A stretch of DNA of 64,000 nt, taken from Nitrospiraceae bacterium (GTDB lineage: Bacteria; Nitrospirota; Nitrospiria; Nitrospirales; UBA8639). Location: the NCBI GenBank assembly GCA_020632595.1, contig JACKFF010000013.1:1-64000 (forward strand). The letters are read 5' to 3'. This document shows, in pieces, positions 35,153 through 44,422 of this stretch. The translations under genes were made by a program, and so were the position numbers. The notes under the pieces are model-generated. The model was not told where the DNA came from and ran no database searches. It saw nothing but the letters and a program-made list of their open reading frames with translations. Positions within the stretch are counted from its first letter, which is position 1. Every line of letters begins with the position of its first letter.

Positions 35153-37567
35153 ATGGCTCTTCCTCAAGATGCTCGCGATTCACGAAGATGGTGGGTTGAC
35201 TTGCTGGCTGTCTGGCAGGATACCAAGCAGATTGTTCTGACGGCTCAGATTGCCGCAATTTATGCGGCGATTCTTATTCCCTTTAAAGCCGGCATTCCGA
35301 TTGTTCCTGGTTTTGTGGAATTACGTCCGGCGAATGCTATTCCCATTGTCGCATCGCTGTTGTTCGGTCCCGCTGCGGCCTGGGGTGCCGGTATTGGCAA
35401 TGTCATCGGAGATTGTTTCGGCACCTTGGGGCCAGCAAGTGTCTTTGGGTTATTGGGTAACTTTATTTTTGGGTATCTTCCGTACGTATTGTGGGGGCAT
35501 TTGGGGTGGTTTTCTTCTGGGCAGCCGCCCTTGGGAAAATCTTGGCCCCAGATGATGGAATATAGCGTGGTGTGTGTGATTGCTTCAGGTGCTTGCGCCG
35601 GAATGATTGCATGGGGAGTGGAGTGGTTGGGGTTGTTGCCTTTCGCTATTCTCGCTCCGGCGATCTTTGTTAATAATGTGGTCATGGGCTTGTTTCTCGG
35701 TCCTCCGTTATTGGGTTTTCTCTATCCAAGGGTGCAACGGTGGCGATTACGGTATGCGGATATTCGAGAATCAAGTTCTTCCCATAGTCACCTTTCCAAA
35801 ACCCTGCGGGCACATGAATCGATGGGGAGCGAGAAGGGCAATGACCATTTCGACGACGCGATTGTGGTTTGTCGTGGACTTTCTTTTCAATATGCCTCCG
35901 GTTCAGCGCCGGCTCTCCGGAATGTTTCCTTTTCTCTGGCTTCCGGGGAACTCGTCGTCCTGTTAGGCAGGAGTGGAAGTGGAAAATCTACAATATGCTA
36001 TGCCTGTAATGGGCTCATTCCTCACATGATTCCAGGGATTTTCTCCGGAACATTGCGGGTGGTGGGCCGTAGAACCGTGGATGATCCCGTGTGGAAACAG
36101 GCCGGACGGGTCGGCCTGGTATTTCAAGATTTTGATACGCAACTTGTGGCGACGACTGTTGAGGGGGAACTGCTTCACCCATTGGAATATTGTGACCCCC
36201 TGCTTTCTTCGGACGAGGTCCGACGGCGGATCAATCATGCCCTTAATCAAATGGGGTTGGGCGATTGTGCCCACCGCGATCCCATGAGGATGTCCGGTGG
36301 CCAGAGGCAGCGTTTGGTGATGGCCTCTGTGCTCGTGCAGGAACCGGCGCTGTTGGTCTTAGATGAACCCGGCTCAGATTATGATCCGGCAGGGCGAGTG
36401 CAATTGCGGGAGGTTTTACGTAATCTTCGACAAGACGGGATTACTGTGCTTATGACGGAGCATGATGATGGCTCTCTTTTGCAAGCGGATCGGGTACTGG
36501 TTTTAGATCAGGAGCAAATCGTCTGGGAGGGAAGACCTGAAGCCTTATTGCGACAGCCTCGGTTGATGAGGAATTATGGTCTTCGACCCTTCGCCCTGAC
36601 TGAATGTTTTGAAGAATGGGGCGTGGAACCCTTGCCTATTTCTGTCGAAGAAGCCTGGACCCAGGCTGAGGCATTGAATCTTCGTCTTTCTCCTCCGGCG
36701 GCAGTCCTGGATGACACGATTCGGTTGGGGGACCGGCCGGAGAGAGAATCAACCGTGGTTTTGCCTTTGATTCAGATTGACGATGTTGCTTTCCGGTATG
36801 AAGAGCAGATGGTCCTGAATGAGGTGTCATTTACCATCCGTCCAGGAGAATTTCTGGCTTTGCTGGGTCAGAATGGGTCAGGAAAAAGTACGCTTGCACG
36901 ATTGCTCAATGGCCTGTTGATGCCGACGCACGGCACCATCGTTGTGGACGGCATGGATACCCGCACCACATCGATGAATGAATTGGCGAGGCGCGTCGGA
37001 TTAGTTTTTCAGAATCCTGATCATCAAATTTTCGCGGATACCGTCTGGGAGGAAGTTGCCTTCAGCGCGAAGAATATGGGTTGCTCAAACGATGAGATTG
37101 TCCATCGGGTGCAAGAATCGCTGGCGGCTGTGGGGTTGCCCTTTGAGGGCAGCCGGAACTTAGATCCGTTTTCCCTAAGAAAAGGAGAGCGACAGCGGAT
37201 TGCGGTCGCGTCCGTGTTGGCTACCAGACCGGCTGTATTGATTGTTGATGAGCCGACGACAGGCCTTGATCCTGATGAAACGGACCGGATGATGGCGATG
37301 ATTCGTCGATTGAACCAACAGGGGCATACGATTGTGATGATCACCCATTCGATGGAGCTTGTTGCCGCCTATGCCGGGCGCTGTTTGTTAATCCACAGTG
37401 GGAGAATTCTTGCTGATGGGACCCCGCGGGAAGTTTTTGCTGAACCGGGCTTGATCCAAAAAGCATCATTAGAGATTCCGGCCATTTCTCGCTTTAGTCA
37501 ACGATGGGGACAGACCTTGTTAACGGTTGACGAAGTGAAGGCCTCCTGCCGACCCGGTTTTCCATAA
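35153..37567 (+). CDS. ECF transporter fusion: S component plus two ATPase domains
   Basis: The 804-aa product joins three parts of an energy-coupling-factor vitamin transporter. Residues 1-200 form a hydrophobic S component (VELRPANAIPIVASLLFGPAAAWGAGIGNVIGD in part). Residues about 235-450 are ATPase 1 with GRSGSGKST, MSGGQRQR and LVLDEPGSDYD. Residues about 540-760 are ATPase 2 with GQNGSGKST and IVDEPTTGLDPDE, but its signature motif reads SLRKGERQR in place of SGGQ. Normally S, A and A' are separate proteins. The EcfT partner follows at 37645. The substrate is not clear from the sequence; vitamins, queuosine precursors or related small molecules are usual. Confidence 0.85.
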   Translation: MALPQDARDSRRWWVDLLAVWQDTKQIVLTAQIAAIYAAILIPFKAGIPIVPGFVELRPANAIPIVASLLFGPAAAWGAGIGNVIGDCFGTLGPASVFGLLGNFIFGYLPYVLWGHLGWFSSGQPPLGKSWPQMMEYSVVCVIASGACAGMIAWGVEWLGLLPFAILAPAIFVNNVVMGLFLGPPLLGFLYPRVQRWRLRYADIRESSSSHSHLSKTLRAHESMGSEKGNDHFDDAIVVCRGLSFQYASGSAPALRNVSFSLASGELVVLLGRSGSGKSTICYACNGLIPHMIPGIFSGTLRVVGRRTVDDPVWKQAGRVGLVFQDFDTQLVATTVEGELLHPLEYCDPLLSSDEVRRRINHALNQMGLGDCAHRDPMRMSGGQRQRLVMASVLVQEPALLVLDEPGSDYDPAGRVQLREVLRNLRQDGITVLMTEHDDGSLLQADRVLVLDQEQIVWEGRPEALLRQPRLMRNYGLRPFALTECFEEWGVEPLPISVEEAWTQAEALNLRLSPPAAVLDDTIRLGDRPERESTVVLPLIQIDDVAFRYEEQMVLNEVSFTIRPGEFLALLGQNGSGKSTLARLLNGLLMPTHGTIVVDGMDTRTTSMNELARRVGLVFQNPDHQIFADTVWEEVAFSAKNMGCSNDEIVHRVQESLAAVGLPFEGSRNLDPFSLRKGERQRIAVASVLATRPAVLIVDEPTTGLDPDETDRMMAMIRRLNQQGHTIVMITHSMELVAAYAGRCLLIHSGRILADGTPREVFAEPGLIQKASLEIPAISRFSQRWGQTLLTVDEVKASCRPGFP

Positions 37568-37644
37568 AACTTGTGGCCGATACTTTTCAGATAATAGAGC
37601 GCGGATGTGGTGTGCGTGAGATTCGAAGGGCCAGGTAACGACCG

Positions 37645-38433
37645 ATGATTGTTTCCCTGTATCTCTCCCGGAGTTCGTGGATGCACCGGTTAGGTGGACG
37701 TACCAAAGTTCTGACGGTGCTTGGAGTGTTTGGGCTGGCTCTCTGTTTTTCGGATCCGCTCTACTTGCTGGTACTATTTGGATTTGTCATGAGTGGGCTA
37801 GCCTTGTCTGGTGCGTGGGCTAATGTGAAGAAAATGTGGATGCTAACGGTTCTCCTCTTTGTCTATAGCGTGGCGCTCTGGCCTTTCTTTGTCGAAGGTA
37901 TGACGCCTGTGCCCCTCCTGCATGAGCTCGGGGTGACCTGGGAAGGCGTCATGGTTGGCTTAGGTATGGGCCTTCGATTGTTGATTATGCTCTGGGCTGG
38001 AATTTGGCTACTTTCGACGATGTCGGTTGAAGAACTCGCACAGGCCTCTCAGCAATTAGGACTTCCTTCACGGGCAGGGTTTGTTTTTTCACTTGCGTTT
38101 CGGTGGGTGGGAATGTTGTTGGGAGCAGGGGCGGGAGTGGTTCAAGCCCAGCGCTCACGCGGATTAGATGTATCGACGGGGGGAATTCTGCAACGCATTC
38201 GTAAATATGTGCCTCTGGTGATTCCATTGATTGGGCATGTCCTTCGTCAAACAAATCTTCTGGCCATGTCTTTAGAATCCAAAGGGTTCCATCCCTTAGC
38301 GAAACGGCATTTTTACTCTGCCGGGAAATTGGGTTTCCGAGACTATGCGGTCATAAGTGTGATGCTGATTTTGGTGGTGGTAGGCATTTGTTTGCGATGG
38401 CAAGGCGTTGGAACGCTTGATGTGCGATTTTGA
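37645..38433 (+). CDS. ecfT: ECF transporter transmembrane component EcfT
   Basis: A 262-aa integral membrane protein that couples ATP hydrolysis to substrate uptake. Five to six hydrophobic segments are visible. The two coupling motifs are AQRSRGLD (about 172) and SLESKGF (about 214), both with the conserved Arg/Lys-Gly core that docks into the ATPases. It lies 77 bases after the S-A-A' fusion in the same direction, completing one dedicated transporter. Confidence 0.85.
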   Translation: MIVSLYLSRSSWMHRLGGRTKVLTVLGVFGLALCFSDPLYLLVLFGFVMSGLALSGAWANVKKMWMLTVLLFVYSVALWPFFVEGMTPVPLLHELGVTWEGVMVGLGMGLRLLIMLWAGIWLLSTMSVEELAQASQQLGLPSRAGFVFSLAFRWVGMLLGAGAGVVQAQRSRGLDVSTGGILQRIRKYVPLVIPLIGHVLRQTNLLAMSLESKGFHPLAKRHFYSAGKLGFRDYAVISVMLILVVVGICLRWQGVGTLDVRF

Positions 38434-38678
38434 GAATTCGAGGTTCGCATCATTTCGTTCAGGCTCCCCACCTGCTCTTTCCATAGACAAGGACAAAAAT
38501 ACATGTCCTCTCATTAATTGTTGAGATGCGGCAAATGTTGGCTGGGTAAGGTTGATCCTGTAAAGATTGGCTCCTCCTAAGGCACAAGGGACAATGCTTT
38601 TCTCGCGGAGAGATCAGGAGCTAGACCAGAGGGGGAATTTCTGGGAATCGGGTGTGAGGTGGTAGGAACGGGAACGCC

Positions 38679-38885
38679 CTAACTTGCCATGGGGGTGTGT
38701 CGGCAGGACGTTTCTTCTACGGCGAGTGCGACAAATTTTGATATCTTTTTAATGCAACGGCCACAGCACTGACGTTTGTCATTGAGTTCGAGTGCGTCCG
38801 CAAGCTTTAGGGGACAAGTGACACCTGCTTGTCCAAGTTCACGGACATCGGATTCCTTGATACCTTTGCAGATACAAATGAACAT
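38679..38885 (-). CDS. bfd: Bacterioferritin-associated ferredoxin (Bfd-like)
   Basis: A 68-aa protein with a [2Fe-2S] site of the Bfd type: CICKG at residues 4-6 and CCGRC near residue 42. In known systems Bfd docks on bacterioferritin and supplies electrons to release stored iron. The gene is divergent from the DUF167 gene, and a near-perfect Fur box lies 37 bases upstream at 38922-38936, so iron starvation should induce it. No bacterioferritin gene is in the window. Confidence 0.85.
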   Translation of the reverse strand: MFICICKGIKESDVRELGQAGVTCPLKLADALELNDKRQCCGRCIKKISKFVALAVEETSCRHTPMAS

Positions 38886-38921
38886 AAAAAATCCGTTACT
38901 GAATGAAGTTCCTTTCGAAAA

Positions 38922-38936
38922 TGATAACCGTTATCA
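38922..38936 (-). promoter_or_regulatory. Fur box upstream of bfd
   Basis: TGATAACCGTTATCA is a perfect 15-bp palindrome within AATGATAACCGTTATCAAT, very close to the consensus GATAATGATAATCATTATC. It lies just upstream of the bfd start. Confidence 0.8.
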
Positions 38937-39118
38937 ATATAAAAATATTTTACTCAGCAGCTGGGAGCATGTCAAGATCTTGGTTTCCGGCATAAGATAT
39001 TGAAAGTAATAATGTTATAGCTAATTATGTGATATTGCTTTTTGTTTATCTCTATCGTGTCAATCGTTTTCGCTGACAAAATAGGGCAATAATTTATATC
39101 GGTTATAGGAAATTTCAC

Positions 39119-39445
39119 ATGGAATGGGCCAGGTGCCTGATAGAAAAATCAGAAGGAATAGAAATTCGAATTTATATCCAGCCACGAGCGTCAAAAACGG
39201 AGATTGTTGGCCTCCATGGGGAAGCCTTGAAGATTCGCGTAGCGTCTCCGCCGGTAGATGGTCAGGCCAATGCAGAATTGTGTCGATTTTTGGCACGATA
39301 TGTTGGTGTTCCCCGCCAACATGTGCAGCTGAAATCGGGAGTTAGTTCAAGACAAAAGCGAGTCTTTATAGAAGGGAAAACCTTATCCGACCTAACAGCA
39401 GTCCTGATGGAAAGCCTTTCCTCGAAAAATTCTGAACATTTATAA
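39119..39445 (+). CDS. DUF167 (YggU-like) protein
   Basis: A 108-aa protein with the family's hallmarks: IYIQPRASKTEIVG near the N-terminus, IRVASPPVDGQANAEL in the middle and VQLKSGVSSRQKRVFIEG towards the end. The family is widespread and structurally known, but its role is not established. ATG 39119 has only a weak ribosome binding site. Confidence 0.9.
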   Translation: MEWARCLIEKSEGIEIRIYIQPRASKTEIVGLHGEALKIRVASPPVDGQANAELCRFLARYVGVPRQHVQLKSGVSSRQKRVFIEGKTLSDLTAVLMESLSSKNSEHL

Positions 39446-39589
39446 GGTACGGGACACCAAAAGGCAGGTTGATAGAAGTGGGTGTTGGAATATAAAAAGA
39501 GAAACGGCAAGATAGTTGGGTGAGTTTACAACCCTTGAAGCCACTTTTATAATGCCCAGCCGTAGTTGTGGTTTCAATGAGGCAGGGGA

Positions 39590-42500
39590 TTGTGCCGCGT
39601 AAGATCTCTTCTTGTACCCATTGAACTTCCTCGGTTATTAATCAATTACATGTCTTCCTTTACCCCAAAAGATGAACTTCATGAGTTATTAGTCGACCGG
39701 CTTGATGCGACCACGGCGCATGGTCTCGATGAACAACTCGCGGACCCCCGTCTCCGGGTGCCTGTTCTAGAGTTACTCATTGAATTAAAAGAGATTTCAT
39801 CAAAAATACAGGGTGAAGCCATATGGGCCCTGGGTGAGGTGTATCGAAAACGATGCTTGGGCAGTGCCATCCCGTGGTTAGATTTAGGGATAACATTCGC
39901 TCAGGCCTCTGGCGCACTGGGTCTTCGATATTTCAAAGAAAGCCCTATGATTCTGGGTTTTCTGGAAAAGGAGTCGAACCGGGACGAATGGTTGGCCCAT
40001 GTCTTGGAGTTGGCCGATGGGTCAAATGAGGCCGCTCCACAATGTGCGTATGAATGGTTCAAGGTTCTTCCCCAATTGTGCGGGGAGATTGCCCTTTCTG
40101 AGATTCGTGAATGGGCCCGACTAGGGATGGAGCTGGCCGAATGGAATTATGTGTTAGGAAATGAATTTTTCCGGGAGTGTCCCTCCATTGCTAAAGCTAT
40201 TCCGTTGGGATCGGCAAAGTCCTGGATTGGGTTTGGCATGAAACTCATGGTTCAAAACAGTCTTGGAAAGCCTGATTACATTGGAACCTTGGAGTTTTTT
40301 CGAGCCAGTCCAAGTTTATTTCTTGAGATCCATGATGAAAATGTCAAGCAGGGAGTCATTGATCTAGGTACGAACCTCGCAGATCATTCTCCCGAACAGG
40401 CGGTAGTTTTTTTGTCGAAGGCTCCGGAAGTTTTGGCTAGGGTCTCGACGGTCGAGTGGAAAATTCGAATCTTGAAATTCGGCCTTCTTGTGGCGGATCG
40501 GGATCCCGAGGCTACTCTCGCGTATTTTACTCAGGTTTCCGAGGTGGTCGTTTTGGCCGGCAAGGAAGATGACTCCGGAGTGTTTGACGCGTGGTTTGGC
40601 CAGGGGATGGAGGCCCTTGAGTATAGTGTTGAGGCTGGACGAGCCTTTTTTGGTCTGGAAACGCGGCAGGCCTGTTCAGCTGTAGAGCAGGCAATGAGTG
40701 GAGTGTCGCTTCGTCAGGTCGCCAGATCGTTGAAAATGTTTGCCAGGGCATTGTGTGGAGAGGATGTGGCCATAGAAGGGCTCCCGGAGGGAGGAGGTTC
40801 GATCGGTGCCAGTTCCATGTCAACGAGTCCTGGCTCCGGGAAAGCTCAGGTGAGTGCGGACGGCAAAACGGTATATCTTCCTCTGGTCATGAGGCGATCA
40901 GAGACCCGTGAAGGAAACCGACGATGGTATACGGTCATGGTCGCCCATGAAGTTGGGCACGTGGAATTTGGAACATATGCCCTCTCAACCGAAGTGTTGC
41001 AACGTGTGTCTACCCGGGTGCAGACCCGATACCACGAAGAAGTTCTTCGCCCCAATAGAGCCATTCAGACATTAGGAAATCTCTTTCAGTGCTACCCACA
41101 ACCCGAGATTATCCGGGATTTGTGGGAAATTGTGGAAGATGCTCGAATTGACTTTTTGCTCCGTCATGAATACCCGGGATTACAAGAGGATTTGACGTCT
41201 TTGACAAAGGAGGCTATGGAGTTTCGCACCCTTTCTCATGGGATGACGGCTCGTGAGATGGTGCTGGACGCATTGTTGTTGCTGTTTGCAGGGTTCACCC
41301 AGGAGGAATTCACGCGTCCGGGACTTCAAGAGGTGATTGATGAAATCTGGCAGATCGCCCGAACGATCTTACATCCCGCCGCGACCGTCGATGAATCTGT
41401 TGAACTTGCCGACCGGCTTTACCAGGAATTGGAGCGCCGGATTGGAACTCTGGGAAAACACAATCAAGAACTTGAACCCTTTTCCAATACTTCCGGGGTT
41501 TCTGACACAGGCGGCCAACCTGAGGCGGCTGAACACTTAGAAGAGGCGTATCAGCCTTTGAGTAATTGGGGATATCGGGGCATTCTCAATCCAGACCATG
41601 TCAAAGGAGGGGAGGAGGGGGAACAGGCGTCAAAAGGGCAGGCAGGTGGGCAACAGGATCACATAATGGGGGAAAAGGGAGGGGGAGACACACCCAGCCA
41701 GTTTGAGCGTCGCTCTCCTCAGAAACCCGATCCTTCGCAAGATCCTAAGAAACCAGCCTTTGGTGAATCACCTATGCAGCAGTGGTTTCAACCTACGTTT
41801 CGTCCGAGCATGGGACAACAGGGGGCTCGTCTCCGTGAGGGAGAGTATCTGTATGAAGAGTGGGATGGGACGGTCAGGGACTATCGACCCCAATGGTGTC
41901 GTGTGATTGAACAGGCAGGCCGTGAAGGGTCGCCAGACTTTGTCGATGAAACGTTTCAAACGTATGGCCCGATGGTGCGACTCATCCGCCGTTACTTTGA
42001 AGCGATTCGTCCGGAAGCCTTTCGTCGAATGGGGCGCCAATCGCATGGGGAGGACATTGATTTGGATGCCTTGGTGAATTGGATGGTTGATCGACGGCAA
42101 GGAAACGATTCTTCTGATCAAGTGTATGCCACCAGACAAAAACGTGATCGACAGGTTGCGGTGGCATTTCTGGTGGATATGAGCGGGTCGACCGGACGGC
42201 AGATCGGAACTCGAGCGCGTCCCGTCATCGACATTGAAAAGGAAGGCTTGCTCCTGCTTTCAGAAGCGTTGTCCGCGATCGGCGACCAATATGCGATATA
42301 TGGCTTTTCGGGGCAATCCCGTCATTCGGTGGACATTCACGTGTTAAAAGATTTTGACCAGCGACCCGGTGGGCGTGTCGGTTTGAAAATCAGCGGAGTG
42401 ACTTCCAAACAGCAAAACCGTGATGGCGCGGCGATACGACATGCGACGCAGCGATTGAAGCAGCAAGCGGCAAAAGTCCGGCTTCTCATCCTGATCAGTG

Positions 42501-42733
42501 ATGGGAAACCATTAGATGATGACTATGCGGATGAATATTCCTTGGAAGACACGAAAATGGCTCTCCGTGAAGCCCGTCTTCAGGGTGTCCATCCGTTCTG
42601 CATTACCATTGATCAAGCTCCAACCGATTATGTGAAACGCATGTATGGGGAGATTGGGTATGTGGTCGTCGATGAAGTCGAATCACTTCCGATGAAATTG
42701 CCGAAAATTTATCAACGGCTTACGGCCAGATGA
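39590..42733 (+). CDS. NorD/CbbO-like VWA-domain protein
   Basis: A 1047-aa cytoplasmic protein. The first 400 residues are helical repeats with recurring W-x-x-x-G units. A middle domain contains MVAHEVGHVEFGTY (about 451-464), a zinc-metalloprotease-like HExxH motif, next to a segment seen in NorD/CbbO proteins. A charged linker of about 100 residues follows, then a C-terminal von Willebrand A domain with an intact MIDAS motif (VDMSGST). NorD and CbbO work with MoxR-type AAA+ ATPases to activate metalloenzymes such as nitric oxide reductase or Rubisco. No such ATPase is nearby. The GTG start follows GAGG; ATG 39650 is the alternative. The next gene overlaps its stop. Confidence 0.8.
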   Translation: MCRVRSLLVPIELPRLLINYMSSFTPKDELHELLVDRLDATTAHGLDEQLADPRLRVPVLELLIELKEISSKIQGEAIWALGEVYRKRCLGSAIPWLDLGITFAQASGALGLRYFKESPMILGFLEKESNRDEWLAHVLELADGSNEAAPQCAYEWFKVLPQLCGEIALSEIREWARLGMELAEWNYVLGNEFFRECPSIAKAIPLGSAKSWIGFGMKLMVQNSLGKPDYIGTLEFFRASPSLFLEIHDENVKQGVIDLGTNLADHSPEQAVVFLSKAPEVLARVSTVEWKIRILKFGLLVADRDPEATLAYFTQVSEVVVLAGKEDDSGVFDAWFGQGMEALEYSVEAGRAFFGLETRQACSAVEQAMSGVSLRQVARSLKMFARALCGEDVAIEGLPEGGGSIGASSMSTSPGSGKAQVSADGKTVYLPLVMRRSETREGNRRWYTVMVAHEVGHVEFGTYALSTEVLQRVSTRVQTRYHEEVLRPNRAIQTLGNLFQCYPQPEIIRDLWEIVEDARIDFLLRHEYPGLQEDLTSLTKEAMEFRTLSHGMTAREMVLDALLLLFAGFTQEEFTRPGLQEVIDEIWQIARTILHPAATVDESVELADRLYQELERRIGTLGKHNQELEPFSNTSGVSDTGGQPEAAEHLEEAYQPLSNWGYRGILNPDHVKGGEEGEQASKGQAGGQQDHIMGEKGGGDTPSQFERRSPQKPDPSQDPKKPAFGESPMQQWFQPTFRPSMGQQGARLREGEYLYEEWDGTVRDYRPQWCRVIEQAGREGSPDFVDETFQTYGPMVRLIRRYFEAIRPEAFRRMGRQSHGEDIDLDALVNWMVDRRQGNDSSDQVYATRQKRDRQVAVAFLVDMSGSTGRQIGTRARPVIDIEKEGLLLLSEALSAIGDQYAIYGFSGQSRHSVDIHVLKDFDQRPGGRVGLKISGVTSKQQNRDGAAIRHATQRLKQQAAKVRLLILISDGKPLDDDYADEYSLEDTKMALREARLQGVHPFCITIDQAPTDYVKRMYGEIGYVVVDEVESLPMKLPKIYQRLTAR

Positions 42734-43161
42734 GCGGATATGGGAGATGTATGACCAGTTTACCTTCACACTCTGATGTGCCAGCTTGGCTCTATAAGTT
42801 GTTTACCGGGCATCAATACCCTTACGTAAGACGGCAGGCGAAGTTTGACCGGAAAGATCGGCAGGAGGATGGAGAACGGTTCGAGCCAACTCAAGATGAT
42901 ATCCGTGAAAAATTTTGGGAAATCTTTCCTCGTTGTTCGGCCAAAATGTTACAGGAGGTCAAGGTCGGGATGATCGTTGCGTTTAAGGAGTTAGGAGGGT
43001 ATGAGGCAGGAACCTACCAGGAGTTTATCGACCATCCGGAAGAGTTTTTGAGTCGGGAATACGGAAAGAAAAAAATCAAGGTCAATTTTTATGATGGGGA
43101 TAATTTTGTGTGCACGATCAATTTTAAAGTCGCAGGGTGGACGAGCCATGAAGATGATTAA
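42730..43161 (+). CDS. Unknown protein coupled to the VWA protein
   Basis: A 143-aa soluble protein with no motif I recognise; it is rich in charged and aromatic residues (DGERFEPTQDDIREKFWEIF, YDGDNFVCTINFKVAGW). Its ATG lies within the stop of the VWA gene (ATGA overlap), so the two should be translated together and may function together. The start could also be ATG 42751. It is intact and has no signal peptide. Confidence 0.6.
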   Translation: MSGYGRCMTSLPSHSDVPAWLYKLFTGHQYPYVRRQAKFDRKDRQEDGERFEPTQDDIREKFWEIFPRCSAKMLQEVKVGMIVAFKELGGYEAGTYQEFIDHPEEFLSREYGKKKIKVNFYDGDNFVCTINFKVAGWTSHEDD

Positions 43162-43203
43162 ACCCGCATGGCTGGAAACCCTTTCAAAGGGATGGGTGGT
43201 TTC

Positions 43204-44163
43204 ATGAGCCGTATCAAAGTGACTGTGGTGGGGGCTGGAAATGTTGGAGGGTCCATCGCGCAACGGTTGGCAGAAAAAAATTGGTACGACATTGTGCTGG
43301 TCGATATCGTCGAGGGTTTGCCCCAGGGCAAAGCATTGGACCTGGTCGAAGCCGGCCCAATTTGTGCCTACGATTCCGCCGTCACAGGTACGAATCATTA
43401 TGAGCCGACCAAAGATTCCGACATTGTGGTGATCACGTCAGGCGTGCCTCGCCGCCCAGGAATGAGCCGCGATGAATTATTGGAAACCAATACCAACATC
43501 GTGTCCTCCGTAGTCCGTGAGACGGCCAATCGTTCCCCTGATGCCATTCTCATTATTGTCTCCAACCCTCTTGATGTGATGACCCACGTGGCGCATCGGG
43601 TGAGTGGATTTCCAAGGAACCGAGTCATCGGGATGGCGGGGGTGTTGGATTCCGCCCGATTCCGGTCCTTTATTGCGGAAGCCTTGCAGGTCTCGGTCGA
43701 AAATATTCATGCGATGGTTCTGGGGGGACATGGCGATTCGATGGTGCCCTTGAATCGATATACCACGGTGGCGGGAAGGCCGGTGACCGAATGGCTGTCG
43801 GCAGAGGCCTTAGAGGCCCTGATCACGCGGACTCGCGAGGGAGGAATCGAAATTGTCAATCTACTCAAGACAGGGAGTGCCTATTATGCTCCGGCTGCCT
43901 CAGTCGTAGAAATGGTTGAAGCGATCTCTAAAGATCAAAAGAAAATCCTTCCCTGTGCGGCGTTATGCGCCGGGGAATATGGTTTTCACGACCTCTTTCT
44001 GGGTGTGCCGGTGAAACTAGGAGCAGGGGGAGCGGAAGAGATTATTGAGTATGCGCTCACCCCTGAGGAACACGCGGCTCTGGAGGTTTCAGCCGAATCC
44101 GTTAAGGAATTGTGCACCCATGTCGATCAGATGATGAAAAAGAGTCTCCAGCGTGATGGATGA
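43204..44163 (+). CDS. mdh: Malate dehydrogenase
   Basis: A 319-aa NAD-dependent dehydrogenase of the LDH-like malate dehydrogenase group. The Rossmann motif GAGNVGG begins the protein, GVPRRPGMSRDELL carries two arginines that bind the dicarboxylate, and GGHGDSMVPL holds the catalytic His. It converts malate and oxaloacetate, in Nitrospira within the reductive citric acid cycle. ATG 43204 gives the usual length; in-frame ATGs at 43168 and 43192 would add non-conserved residues. Confidence 0.93.
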   Translation: MSRIKVTVVGAGNVGGSIAQRLAEKNWYDIVLVDIVEGLPQGKALDLVEAGPICAYDSAVTGTNHYEPTKDSDIVVITSGVPRRPGMSRDELLETNTNIVSSVVRETANRSPDAILIIVSNPLDVMTHVAHRVSGFPRNRVIGMAGVLDSARFRSFIAEALQVSVENIHAMVLGGHGDSMVPLNRYTTVAGRPVTEWLSAEALEALITRTREGGIEIVNLLKTGSAYYAPAASVVEMVEAISKDQKKILPCAALCAGEYGFHDLFLGVPVKLGAGGAEEIIEYALTPEEHAALEVSAESVKELCTHVDQMMKKSLQRDG

Positions 44164-44422
44164 TATGACGAACTTGCCCATCTTTTTTCTTCACTAAATA
44201 GCCGTGCCTTTGAGTCATCCTGTTACCTTGACGACTTTAGCGACCCATTCGTATAGTGGGTGGTGCTCGTATGCTGACCCCGCCTTGACGCCTTATTTCC
44301 CTTAGGAATATGGAAGGAAATTTGGTTTTTCGAGGAAGGGATTTGTAAAAAACCATCTGTGGAAATGTTGAACATCTTGGAAAAACGCATGTGGGTCCAA
44401 AACATTGATCAAGGGGGCTTCG

